From: a bacterium
GTDB taxonomy: Bacteria; Patescibacteriota; Saccharimonadia; Saccharimonadales; Saccharimonadaceae
DNA length: 39,808 bases
NCBI GenBank assembly: GCA_030429975.1
Contig: JAUIGB010000009.1
Span: 1 to 39,808 of the forward strand
Direction: 5' to 3'
Shown here: piece by piece, positions 6,854 through 14,602 of the stretch
Layout: every line of letters starts with the position of its first letter
Position numbering within the stretch: the stretch's first letter is position 1
Position numbers and translations under genes: made by a program
Notes under the pieces: model-generated
Database searches by the model: none
Seen by the model: the letters and a program-made list of their open reading frames with translations, nothing else
What the model was told of the DNA's origin: nothing

Positions 6854-7504
6854 ATGTTAGGACTAGCAATAGTTACATTACTAGGAGGATGGGCCGTATT
6901 TTACCGCCGATCCCTTGAGGAAACAAGCGAGGATTTGCCGTCAAAGCTAGCGGGTAAATTAGATCAACTGTGGACGATAGCCCAGGATTCGTTAAAAGAC
7001 AAAAAGTACCTAAGGGCAGAAAAAGCATTACTAACCATTCTTCGTGTTGACGAGCGAAACGCGACGGCATATAACCGCCTAGGTATACTATATGCGAAAC
7101 AACAGGCGTACAAGGATGCTATTGAGTGTTTCGAGATTGCACAGTCATTAGAGCCAAACGCGTCCAGCCTGCACAATGTAGGACTCATATATTACGAGAC
7201 TGGTGACTATACAAAGGCGGCATTAGCATTTGAACAAGCACTACATATAGAAGGTGATGTGTCCGCGCGTCATATAGCATACGCCAAAACCCAGGAAAAG
7301 CTGGGGCATGAAAAAAAGATGATAGAAGCTCTAGAAAAAGCGGTAGAGATTGATCCTATTCCGCAAACACTCAGGCTTCTAGCAGGTGCATATGAGCAAA
7401 CGGGCAGAGACAAGCTGGCACAAAAACTACGTGCTCGAGCCGAAAAGATGATAATTCCAACTGGCAAAACAAAACAAGTTACACAACCAAGAAAAGTTAT
7501 TTAA
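6854..7504 (+). CDS. Membrane-anchored TPR-repeat protein
   Basis: Residues 1-18 (MLGLAIVTLLGGWAVFYRR) form an N-terminal hydrophobic anchor followed by Arg, so the repeats should be cytoplasmic. From about residue 55 there are at least four tetratricopeptide repeats (AYNRLGILYAKQQAYKDAIE, SLHNVGLIYYETGDYTKAAL, then two more degenerate). Such proteins are scaffolds; the partner is unknown. A TATAAT box (6840-6845) lies 14 nt before the ATG, suggesting a nearly leaderless transcript separate from the upstream operon. Confidence 0.8.
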   Translation: MLGLAIVTLLGGWAVFYRRSLEETSEDLPSKLAGKLDQLWTIAQDSLKDKKYLRAEKALLTILRVDERNATAYNRLGILYAKQQAYKDAIECFEIAQSLEPNASSLHNVGLIYYETGDYTKAALAFEQALHIEGDVSARHIAYAKTQEKLGHEKKMIEALEKAVEIDPIPQTLRLLAGAYEQTGRDKLAQKLRARAEKMIIPTGKTKQVTQPRKVI

Positions 7505-7505
7505 A

Positions 7506-8138
7506 CTATTTGTAATTAATTTCCGTTACCAAAAACACGCGAGGAATTGGCCTGTCGGTGTCGTTGACCGCGGGAGCATGGATACGCGTCTCTAGGTTGT
7601 ATACGTGGCCCGCCGTGCCTCGCATGATTTCAAAGACACCGTCATTTATACCCTGTCTAATCGCCAACGGGTCATAAACAGTGTATGCATCCTGATATTC
7701 TGTCATTGGTATTAAATATGGCGTTGGGTCGAAGTCTACATCACTGATTGATTCTGACTTTGTAATCATTTGGGTAGGCAAGTCCGAGTATGAAATAAGG
7801 GCCAGGCTACCAATCAGTTTTTCGGCATGCCAACCCGCATCAATCTGTATTTCACCCGGCTCGACGACAGATGTCCTCGCGAAGTATTCTATGCTATTAA
7901 TCGGACGTCTGCGCGCGTTATCTAAAGCATATTTTAGTACATTTGTACGATAGTCGCCTAGCGCGTCTAGGAGCGCTTCGTTGTCGTCCGTGGATCGCTT
8001 ATGGCGGCCACAGGTCTCGAATGCCTGCACTGTAGATGTTCTATCGGAAAATCTATCGATTAAACGACTGTATAGCTCCGGCTCTTCTGTCCATAACGAA
8101 CTTGGTTCGGAAAAGATAATTTCACCACTGTAGGGCAT
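7506..8138 (-). CDS. Putative 2OG-Fe(II) dioxygenase-like protein (paralogue 1)
   Basis: No named family, but it shares a signature with the genes at 9233 and 9898: WHAE (an HxD/E metal pair) in the middle and, near the C-terminus, HAPAVNDTDRPIPR, where the distal His is followed by N at +5, T at +7 and R at +13. This H-x4-N-x-[TS]-x5-R layout recalls PhyH-type 2-oxoglutarate/Fe(II) dioxygenases, in which the Arg holds 2-oxoglutarate. I use the ATG at 8138; an upstream TTG at 8159 is less likely because ATAAAT/TATAAT-like boxes occupy that stretch. It is on the opposite strand to its relatives. Substrate unknown; catalytic competence is inferred. Confidence 0.6.
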   Translation of the reverse strand: MPYSGEIIFSEPSSLWTEEPELYSRLIDRFSDRTSTVQAFETCGRHKRSTDDNEALLDALGDYRTNVLKYALDNARRRPINSIEYFARTSVVEPGEIQIDAGWHAEKLIGSLALISYSDLPTQMITKSESISDVDFDPTPYLIPMTEYQDAYTVYDPLAIRQGINDGVFEIMRGTAGHVYNLETRIHAPAVNDTDRPIPRVFLVTEINYK

Positions 8139-8235
8139 TATAGCGTATTTATAACACAAAACACATCATTACTCAAGCATTTCCACTTGAATATTGGTCG
8201 CCTCTGTTGTACACTAATTTAGTACTTTACAATTT

Positions 8236-8312
8236 GCCACTTTAGCTCAGTTGGTTAGAGCAACTGTTTTGTAAACAGTAGGTCCTCGGTTCGAGTCCGA
8301 GAAGTGGCTCCA
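8236..8312 (+). tRNA. tRNA-Thr (anticodon TGT)
   Basis: Acceptor GCCACTT pairs with AAGTGGC, followed by discriminator T and an encoded CCA. The D-arm is GCTCAGTTGGTTAGAGC. The anticodon stem ACTGT/ACAGT encloses loop TTTGTAA, giving TGT. The T-arm contains GGTTCGAGTCC. It reads ACA/ACG codons. A TACAAT box lies about 5 nt upstream. Confidence 0.95.
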
Positions 8313-8359
8313 CGGCAAGGTAGTGAACGGTCGCTATCTTGCGTATGGAAACAATAAGC

Positions 8360-8445
8360 GCAGGGGTAGTGAAGCGGTCAAACACGACAGACTGTAAATC
8401 TGTTGGCTTATGCCTTCGCAGGTTCGAATCCTGCCCCCTGTACCA
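8360..8445 (+). tRNA. tRNA-Tyr (anticodon GTA)
   Basis: Acceptor GCAGGGG pairs with CCCCTGT (a G-U closing pair), with discriminator A and encoded CCA. The anticodon loop is CTGTAAA within AGA/TCT stems, giving GTA. A long variable arm (TTGGCTTATGCCTTC region), typical of bacterial class II tRNA-Tyr, separates it from the T-arm GCAGG/CCTGC. 86 nt. Confidence 0.95.
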
Positions 8446-8501
8446 AGCTAATGGCCACACGTATAGCGACTATTTGCTTGGCAAAGACGAAAGCGAACAC
8501 C

Positions 8502-9227
8502 ATGCCAACACATGAGCTAACTCCCATTAGATACCCCCATAATCTAAAGAACAGAGTTAATCATGTTCGACAACTACCAAATACACCGGTTGTCGCAGGA
8601 CCGATGGAAAGAACGGAATTTATTAATACTTTGTTCGGGGATATAAAGGCAGACAGGCTATACGTATCAAGAGTCAGTAGGCCACCAAGCGGGTTGGGCC
8701 CTGATTTTGATGTATACGAAGAACATTTGGATGCTGATTTCCCTTTCGTGGCATCATACAACTCCTGGGGTAGAGCGACCCTTTTTGCCACACTCTTGGC
8801 AGAAGACCTCCGACAAAGTTCAGACACGAGATCGACTGATAACGAGTCTTTGGGGCGTGAGTATCGAAAAGATTTTTCTAGAATTGCTATGATTGATGCC
8901 AGGTCTGACACGGAATATCCACTGAATACATCAGATCTAACGGAAGGGATGGCTGCCATCATTCCTCAAGTGGAGGGCGAGCTGTCAGTAGTGCACGAAA
9001 TAAAGCCCCTATTGTGGCAAGCCCTGGCAAATCAGGTATTTAGCAGTGGCGAGGTATTGAAGTTATTGGTGCCAAAGAAAGAGTCAAAGAGTATAGATAC
9101 AATAACGGATGATGGGTTCGAGACATATGCTGAGTACCTAGCGCGAGAAGCACACGTTGAGAAAATCAACAAAGCCCAAGATGTAACCAACATCACGACG
9201 GCTCAAAGATCCAAGAATCGTAGATAA
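8502..9227 (+). CDS. Hypothetical protein, divergent relative of the dioxygenase-like family
   Basis: Lies between tRNA-Tyr and a clear dioxygenase-like gene, 5 nt before the latter. It contains YEEHLDADFPF, which resembles the WHLDADAPD metal motif of the next gene, but I cannot find the distal H-x4-N-x-T signature of the other paralogues; the C-terminal half (LSVVHEIKPLLWQ) differs. It may therefore be a degenerate or structurally altered member, or an unrelated protein with a chance match. The start is uncertain: ATG 8502 is used, an ATG at 8451 is also in frame, and neither has a Shine-Dalgarno sequence. Soluble, 241 aa from the chosen start. Confidence 0.5.
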   Translation: MPTHELTPIRYPHNLKNRVNHVRQLPNTPVVAGPMERTEFINTLFGDIKADRLYVSRVSRPPSGLGPDFDVYEEHLDADFPFVASYNSWGRATLFATLLAEDLRQSSDTRSTDNESLGREYRKDFSRIAMIDARSDTEYPLNTSDLTEGMAAIIPQVEGELSVVHEIKPLLWQALANQVFSSGEVLKLLVPKKESKSIDTITDDGFETYAEYLAREAHVEKINKAQDVTNITTAQRSKNRR

Positions 9228-9232
9228 CTACT

Positions 9233-9901
9233 ATGGCACTCGATCGACCATACAGCTTTGAAAAACCCAGCATTCGGTTTCGAACGACGGACAACATATT
9301 CGACGAGATTAAAGACTATGTATCCGACAGAAGGATAAGTCACAAAACAGATGATTCAATTTTATACACAGGGGAACTAAGCAACAGAAATGTTCCCTCT
9401 GTATACAGAATAGTCGCTGAAATGGCGTTAGATAGAGCACGGGAGTTCGGCTACAATCCGATAGCAAAGATTCGATATACGTTTGATACAAATCCCGTGC
9501 AACCGAATAGCTTTCAGCGACTAGCGGAATGGCACCTGGACGCCGATGCGCCTGATCGTAGAGCAGAATATAACCTGGAGGACGTATTAACCTCTAGCGA
9601 CGTCGAGCCGACCTTGGTTGCCGTTGCACCAAGCTCTAACATAACAAACGACGAGGAACTTATCTCATACGTACGTAAAAGACCCTACTTGCCCCAAGAC
9701 TACTATGATAATCCAGCGCACGTAGTCAGCGAAGGTATTGCCAAGGGTTTGATACAGATTCATCAACCAGCCCCATGTGATGCGATATCAATTAAAAATC
9801 ACTTCCACGCGTCGCCGGTAAACAACACCAATGAACGATACAACAGAACATTTTGGCGCATGATATTAATGAGCAGAAACGAAATAGTAGAAGAGTCATG
9901 A
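9233..9901 (+). CDS. Putative 2OG-Fe(II) dioxygenase-like protein (paralogue 2)
   Basis: 222 aa. The metal-binding pair is in AEWHLDADAPD (HxD) and the distal segment is HFHASPVNNTNERYNRTFWR: His followed by N at +5, T at +7 and R at +13, exactly the spacing found in the genes at 7506-8138 and 9898. Between them are SSNI and IHQPAPCDAISI, also similar to the next gene (SSNL, YHPAPLDAVIM). This places the proteins in one family and suggests a jelly-roll 2-oxoglutarate-dependent oxygenase. It overlaps the next gene by 4 nt (ATGA), so the two are co-translated. The substrate cannot be inferred from sequence. Confidence 0.65.
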   Translation: MALDRPYSFEKPSIRFRTTDNIFDEIKDYVSDRRISHKTDDSILYTGELSNRNVPSVYRIVAEMALDRAREFGYNPIAKIRYTFDTNPVQPNSFQRLAEWHLDADAPDRRAEYNLEDVLTSSDVEPTLVAVAPSSNITNDEELISYVRKRPYLPQDYYDNPAHVVSEGIAKGLIQIHQPAPCDAISIKNHFHASPVNNTNERYNRTFWRMILMSRNEIVEES

Positions 9902-10518
9902 CAAAAGAAGCAATTCGCGAGCCGATTCTTACAAAGCCAGATTATTTTACAAAAATAGACCCCAATATTTTTCGTGAGATTGAGGATGTATTTTCAGAGA
10001 CAACATATCCCTCGGCAGGGTTTACCTTGTATGAAGGTACAATTAATATGGACAGGCCTGTCCATAAAAAATTAGCAAGCATAGTCGCTTCACTCACTAA
10101 TGAATTTAATACCTATTTCGCTGATAGTGGAATTACGACGATTTCATATAGTTTTGACGCAAAACCCATTAAGCCGGGAAGATCTCAGCGTGGAACTAGG
10201 TGGCATTATGACAAGGATTCCACCAGCCAATCGTTAGCGGTGGTCGCATCTAGCAACTTGCCCACTGAATTCCTGGTAGCTAAAGATCAATCCGAACATG
10301 GTATTAAATCCGGTTTAAGGTATGTATGTAGAATGGATGAAAAATCTAATGGATTCCAAAATATTCCCATAGAGGCTGGATTGGCACGAGGTGCTCTGTG
10401 CCTATATCATCCTGCACCACTAGACGCAGTCATAATGACAGATAATGTACACCGTTCACCAACAAACGAAACCGACAAAGAACAGCCTCGAATATGGTTG
10501 CGCGCGGCATTTGAATAA
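9898..10518 (+). CDS. Putative 2OG-Fe(II) dioxygenase-like protein (paralogue 3)
   Basis: 206 aa from the ATG at 9898, chosen because it overlaps the preceding TGA (ATGA); an upstream ATG at 9853 would lie inside the previous gene. TRWHYDKDS provides the HxD metal pair and VHRSPTNETDKEQPRIWLR the distal His with N +5, T +7 and R +13. The H-x-S-x2-N pattern is close to the PhyH-type HxSxxNxS motif. SSNLPTEFLV and LYHPAPLDAVIM align with the previous gene. Its last codons contain the -35 box for the downstream tRNA-Thr. The oxygenase role is inferred from motif spacing only. Confidence 0.65.
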   Translation: MTKEAIREPILTKPDYFTKIDPNIFREIEDVFSETTYPSAGFTLYEGTINMDRPVHKKLASIVASLTNEFNTYFADSGITTISYSFDAKPIKPGRSQRGTRWHYDKDSTSQSLAVVASSNLPTEFLVAKDQSEHGIKSGLRYVCRMDEKSNGFQNIPIEAGLARGALCLYHPAPLDAVIMTDNVHRSPTNETDKEQPRIWLRAAFE

Positions 10519-10539
10519 CAGGGGTTGTTTTGCTATAAT
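10511..10539 (+). promoter_or_regulatory. Promoter of tRNA-Thr(GGT)
   Basis: TTGAAT (10511-10516), a 17-bp spacer and TATAAT (10534-10539), 13 nt before the mature tRNA 5' end. The -35 overlaps the end of the upstream coding sequence. Confidence 0.8.
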
Positions 10540-10552
10540 CACTTAGTTACAT

Positions 10553-10628
10553 GCCGCGGTAGCTCAGTTGGTAGAGCGCATCCATGGTAAGGATGAGGTC
10601 CCGGGTTCAACCCCCGGCCGTGGCTCCA
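10553..10628 (+). tRNA. tRNA-Thr (anticodon GGT)
   Basis: Acceptor GCCGCGG pairs with CCGTGGC (one G-U), discriminator T, encoded CCA. The anticodon stem CATCC/GGATG encloses loop ATGGTAA, giving GGT for ACC/ACU codons. The T-arm is CGGGTTCAACCCCCG. It is the second Thr isoacceptor within 2.4 kb. Confidence 0.95.
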
Positions 10629-10659
10629 AATTTATTCCGGTAGGCTCGAGAGGAAATAT

Positions 10660-11691
10660 ATGACAAAAGAGATGACAGAACTGCAATTGATGGGTGAGCT
10701 GGAACCAAAAATGGGCGAGCTATTGAACCGCCATGAGCGAGCATCCAAATTTTGGGTGCCTGATTTTTATGTTCCTTGGAGTAGGGGTCGAGATCATCGG
10801 TATCCTTGGGCAAGAAGCGACGAAGATAAAGAAGAATATAATGCGATGGCCGTAGATTGGGAAGAGGGTCAAGAAACATTCAAATTTAGCAAGGGCGTGC
10901 GTTCCGCCTTGTTTATTGCCGCCATGACAGAGGACAACCTGCCTTCATATCACCGGGAGATTGCTAATCTCTTTGGTTATGACGGTGCATGGAGAAACTG
11001 GGTAAACCGCTGGACTGCCGAGGAAGACAGGCATGGACGCGCAATCCATAACCTCCTAGCGGTATCTAGGACGTTTAATCCAATAGAAATCGAGGAAAGT
11101 CGTATGGCACAGGTGCAGCACGGTTTCGTGAACGATTTACCAAACCCGCATAATGACGGTCAGCTACAGAGTCTGTCGCCAATTGAGGGCGGAGTTTACG
11201 TAGCCATGCAAGAACTAGCAACAGTGAAGGCGCATGGTAACACGGGAGATCATACTCTGCTCGAAGGGGATAGGATAGCTCAAGAGTTGTTTTCACGCGT
11301 CGAGAAAGACGAAGTACTACACTGGGTCGTGTACAGAGACCTTATCAAGGAATCCTTCAAGATGGCACCAAACCACACCATGAAAGCGACAGCTAGGGTA
11401 ATAGAAGGTTTTCAAATGCCAGGTGCAGAATCTATTCCCAACTTTATTAAACATGCCGTTCGAATCGCTATTGCAGGTATATACGACCTAAAGATTCAAA
11501 ACGAAGAAGTGTTCGTACCAAATCTAGAAAAGCACTGGGACGTGTGGAATGTACCAAACCTTGACGCCGAAGGGGAGCAAGCACGCGAAAGAATTGCACT
11601 GGCTCTGTCTAAACATCGTAAAGGTGCGGAAGATTTTGATTCCCTTGTCGTGCAGCCTGCGCGCGAAAAACTCGCCGAAAAAGGCCTGTAA
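10660..11691 (+). CDS. Acyl-ACP desaturase (ferritin-like diiron)
   Basis: Introduces a cis double bond into acyl chains bound to acyl carrier protein, using O2 and a diiron centre. The ligand pattern of the soluble stearoyl-ACP desaturase family is complete: E91 in MTEDNLPSYH, E122/H125 in TAEEDRHGRA, E185 in AMQELATVKAHGN, and E218/H221 in KDEVLHW. GNTGDHTLLEGDRIAQ and the overall 343 aa fit actinobacterial DesA-type enzymes. AGAGGAAATAT before the ATG serves as ribosome-binding site. It follows tRNA-Thr by 31 nt with no clear own promoter. Such an enzyme is unexpected in CPR bacteria, which mostly lack full fatty-acid synthesis. Confidence 0.88.
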   Translation: MTKEMTELQLMGELEPKMGELLNRHERASKFWVPDFYVPWSRGRDHRYPWARSDEDKEEYNAMAVDWEEGQETFKFSKGVRSALFIAAMTEDNLPSYHREIANLFGYDGAWRNWVNRWTAEEDRHGRAIHNLLAVSRTFNPIEIEESRMAQVQHGFVNDLPNPHNDGQLQSLSPIEGGVYVAMQELATVKAHGNTGDHTLLEGDRIAQELFSRVEKDEVLHWVVYRDLIKESFKMAPNHTMKATARVIEGFQMPGAESIPNFIKHAVRIAIAGIYDLKIQNEEVFVPNLEKHWDVWNVPNLDAEGEQARERIALALSKHRKGAEDFDSLVVQPAREKLAEKGL

Positions 11692-11711
11692 AACAAAGAG
11701 CCTGCAAACAC

Positions 11712-11740
11712 TTGTCAAATAGATGATTTATTGATATAAT
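11712..11740 (+). promoter_or_regulatory. Promoter of rpmG
   Basis: TTGTCA (11712-11717), a 17-bp spacer and TATAAT (11735-11740). The predicted start is only about 5 nt before the rpmG ATG, leaving almost no leader. Confidence 0.8.
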
Positions 11741-11751
11741 TTACCACTGAT

Positions 11752-11958
11752 ATGGCAAAAAAGAATTCCAAGCGAAAACTAGTAGGTATGGTGTGCGACA
11801 ATTGTAATTGCCGTAATTATTACACGACCAAAAATACTATGCACCAGCAAGAGCGACTTGCTCAATCTAAATACTGCAAGATGTGCCGCCAGCACACGGA
11901 TCACAAAGAGACAAAAAAGAACCTGGGCCGTAATGAAGTCAAGGCTCGAAAGTCTTAA
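11752..11958 (+). CDS. rpmG: 50S ribosomal protein L33
   Basis: Zinc-type L33: VCDNCNCRNYYTTKN and KYCKMCRQHTDHKETK hold two CxxC pairs, followed by the basic C-terminus. At 68 aa it is slightly longer than usual because of short basic extensions at both ends (MAKKNSKRK and GRNEVKARKS). It is isolated from other ribosomal genes and has its own near-consensus promoter. Its end overlaps by 4 nt the 3' end of the convergent unknown gene. Confidence 0.92.
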   Translation: MAKKNSKRKLVGMVCDNCNCRNYYTTKNTMHQQERLAQSKYCKMCRQHTDHKETKKNLGRNEVKARKS

Positions 11959-12626
11959 TCAGCTTTCCTATCTATTTCTTTAGCAAACCAAATACCATAA
12001 TGCAGCAACCTATCCATGAGTTGCTGATTTGGTTTTAGTGACTCCGTAGTGACAATTATATAGTCGTTGTCCATCTCTACCGCAAAGGGATATAAATGCT
12101 CCCCCATGGCATGAACCATCTGCTCGTCAAATAATTTAACTACAAAGTCTGATCGACTGGGTTCTGCTAATATTACAAAGTTGCCATGAAACGATGATGA
12201 TTTTTCTGCATTACCCTCGAGTATAAGGTGGTGGAGACCCGGGTGCGAATCTAAAAGTTTCGCATAATATGTTTTTGACTGCTGTTTAGTCCCCAGAAAC
12301 ATATACGGAACTTTAGTGGATTTTAGGTCTATCTGTAATACATACCAATGCTTTTTGACAGGAGCATAGTCGTGATGACTGGCCGTACTTACGCGATCAA
12401 AGAGCACGATATCATACCCGGCATGCCTTCCTATGCAATAATTACCGTCGATTCGATCATCAAAACCGGTTGAGCCCAGCACTATAGGTGTTTCTGAAGC
12501 CTCGGAATTTATATACTTAAAATAAACAAGTCGATGCAACCTCGCGAAATCAATAGCTGACGCTTTCCATGATATGTTTTTTGCCGGCGCAAAGAGCCAA
12601 CTTTTGTATTTATTCAACATTTTCAT
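11955..12626 (-). CDS. Hypothetical protein, last gene of the glucan operon
   Basis: I recognise no family. 223 aa, soluble, with a short basic N-terminus (MKMLNKYKSWLFAPAKN), then an alternating hydrophobic/charged pattern suggesting beta strands (WYVLQIDLKSTKVPYMFLG, FVILAEPSRSDFVVKLF, PFAVEMDNDYIIVTTESL) that resembles a mixed alpha/beta membrane-peripheral domain without transmembrane helices. The start overlaps the end of the GH15 gene by 17 nt (ATG 12626; an ATG at 12620 is also possible), so it is translationally coupled to the operon. Its role could be accessory to glucan metabolism, but nothing in the sequence proves this. Confidence 0.55.
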   Translation of the reverse strand: MKMLNKYKSWLFAPAKNISWKASAIDFARLHRLVYFKYINSEASETPIVLGSTGFDDRIDGNYCIGRHAGYDIVLFDRVSTASHHDYAPVKKHWYVLQIDLKSTKVPYMFLGTKQQSKTYYAKLLDSHPGLHHLILEGNAEKSSSFHGNFVILAEPSRSDFVVKLFDEQMVHAMGEHLYPFAVEMDNDYIIVTTESLKPNQQLMDRLLHYGIWFAKEIDRKAD

Positions 12627-14580
12627 CGCTAGATTTTCCCATGGTATCTAGTAATGTCGATACATATTCAGCATGACTCCATCCTAGTGGGGCTGGTGCT
12701 ATCATTGAATGGTCGTCGGGATTTATTTGTTCAGATAAGACTCCCGTTCTCATACTCGCATTCTTTACCCATTCCAGGATTGAAAAACCAGTTTTATCGT
12801 CACCGATTTCTAAACAATACTGAGCCATCCATAGGGTGGGTATAAACCACCAGTTACCCTGTGTATTTGGGTTCGCGCGTCGATAGTTGTCGTTTTCATA
12901 CCTTGGGAATGCCTCGACATCATACCCGCCAAAAACCTCTCTCATGGAATGTATCGAGTTTTTTAATTCCTCTGAGTCTATATCAAACAGACCGAAGATG
13001 TGCGCCCCAAATACACTACTAGTATCAATCGTTGAATCATACTCAATATTGCCGTCGATAACGTTCAATCCTTTGTAAAATGATTTTCGATCGTGATTAT
13101 ATAAATGTTTCTGGGCGGCGTGCCTTATATCATCCGCAACTGCGCGCCATGCAACCGCACTCTCTTGATCTGCTTTTTGCTCCGCTAGTTCCGCTGCCGC
13201 CTTCATACCGGCATATGTACAAGCGACTGTATAAGTACTAATCAGGAAGTGCTCTTCCCATAAATCATAGCTTGGCTTGGGTAAGCCGGTCGTTTCATCA
13301 ATCCACTCTGCTATCCAATTAGCCATAGGTTTGACCATGCTATCGTAGAAATCATTCAATAGGTGTATGTCACCGGTGGTTTTATATGCTTCGTTTAGCA
13401 AGAATATGGTTATTGCCGTTTCATCCTCTTGCACTGGAGGTGCGTTATATCCACTCCTATGCGTGTATGAGTGCCAACTTGCCCCCAGTCCTCCATCGGC
13501 TCTGTATTTATGCATTAAGTAGCCACTGGGGTGCAGTACTCGGCGACAGAACTCTAAATATCGACGGACTTCATCGGTATATCCCATTCGTAGCATTGGC
13601 CACAGCACGAATGCCGCGTCTCTGGGCCAGCAATAGGCATACGCGTCACGACCATAATTCAACATCGAGCTATCCGTACTCGCAATAACGGCGCCTCTTT
13701 TATCTATATGGGATTTCAGTATCATTACACTACGTAAAAACGTATCATGGTATCTGGGATCAATTTTTTCGGCCGATTTTATTGCTGGTTGCAACCATTT
13801 ATGCCACCACTCAACGGTTCCGTGTATTCGTTTATGAACTCCGTCATCACGAATGGTTTTGTCCACGTATAGCGCCTCTCTTATCGACGAACCGGCGGTT
13901 ATCCAGTAGTGGACTCTTTCGGAGCTATGAGCTCCTACATTCATCTTAAACCTTAATACTGAATCTACTCGTCCATGCTCCACGTCACCACCGTCCAACT
14001 CTCCATCCTCGGCGTCTCGATACACGCTTTCGTGACCCTCGATACCAAACAGACCAATACTGTGCTGATCAAACGGCTGATCACCATACATGCCAGACAC
14101 GATAAACGCGCGCCTGCCACGATAATGGACTATCGCGTTACTGTCGGGCAGATACTGCGCCGTGTCCGTCTTGCTACGTGAATCATCTATTACGAAAGCT
14201 TGATGTGTGAATAGTCGTATCTCTCGATCATGATCAGCCGTGTTCACTACATGGATGTTACGAATAAAAGCACTGACATGCGAGTCCACGACGCTATCAA
14301 TCTCTAGTAGAATGTTCATGGATGCGTTTTTTGCTATCGTATGACCAACCAACGCGCGGATAGGGTAGCGAAAAGTAAACTCCCATTCACCTTCGTTATC
14401 GAGCCAGCTGATCTTTCCGTCACACCAGACTCCGATGCGATGTCGAGTATGATCACCCTCCGCATGGTTAGTTAATCCAACGTAGGGATAATAAAAATCA
14501 TGCACAAGTCCAAAATTATTCAGACCGACGTGCATCTCTCCGTTAGATAGAACAATAGGTCTAAGCACGCGTAATCCCAC
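12610..14580 (-). CDS. Glycoside hydrolase family 15 (glucoamylase-type)
   Basis: Releases glucose from the non-reducing ends of alpha-glucans or oligosaccharides. The N-terminal ~260 residues form the beta-sandwich of bacterial GH15 (RPIVLSNGEMHVGLNNFGLV, VHDFYYPYVGL), followed by the (alpha/alpha)6 barrel: YGRDAYAYCWPRDAAF, VQEDETAITIFLL, SYDLWEEHFLIST (catalytic acid Glu) and LSEQINPDD (general-base Glu region), with NTQGNWWFIPTLWMAQYCL. 656 aa is normal for bacterial/archaeal forms. No signal peptide is seen, so it acts in the cytoplasm. It lies 22 nt after the GH57 gene in the same operon. Confidence 0.9.
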   Translation of the reverse strand: MGLRVLRPIVLSNGEMHVGLNNFGLVHDFYYPYVGLTNHAEGDHTRHRIGVWCDGKISWLDNEGEWEFTFRYPIRALVGHTIAKNASMNILLEIDSVVDSHVSAFIRNIHVVNTADHDREIRLFTHQAFVIDDSRSKTDTAQYLPDSNAIVHYRGRRAFIVSGMYGDQPFDQHSIGLFGIEGHESVYRDAEDGELDGGDVEHGRVDSVLRFKMNVGAHSSERVHYWITAGSSIREALYVDKTIRDDGVHKRIHGTVEWWHKWLQPAIKSAEKIDPRYHDTFLRSVMILKSHIDKRGAVIASTDSSMLNYGRDAYAYCWPRDAAFVLWPMLRMGYTDEVRRYLEFCRRVLHPSGYLMHKYRADGGLGASWHSYTHRSGYNAPPVQEDETAITIFLLNEAYKTTGDIHLLNDFYDSMVKPMANWIAEWIDETTGLPKPSYDLWEEHFLISTYTVACTYAGMKAAAELAEQKADQESAVAWRAVADDIRHAAQKHLYNHDRKSFYKGLNVIDGNIEYDSTIDTSSVFGAHIFGLFDIDSEELKNSIHSMREVFGGYDVEAFPRYENDNYRRANPNTQGNWWFIPTLWMAQYCLEIGDDKTGFSILEWVKNASMRTGVLSEQINPDDHSMIAPAPLGWSHAEYVSTLLDTMGKSSDENVE

Positions 14581-14602
14581 CCGTAATCATTAGTTAGTCT
14601 CC

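Noticed and set aside
8236-10628. The three tRNA genes as the boundary of an integrated element
   Set aside because: I could not find a direct repeat of any of their 3' ends at the far side of the oxygenase-like genes, and no integrase is present.
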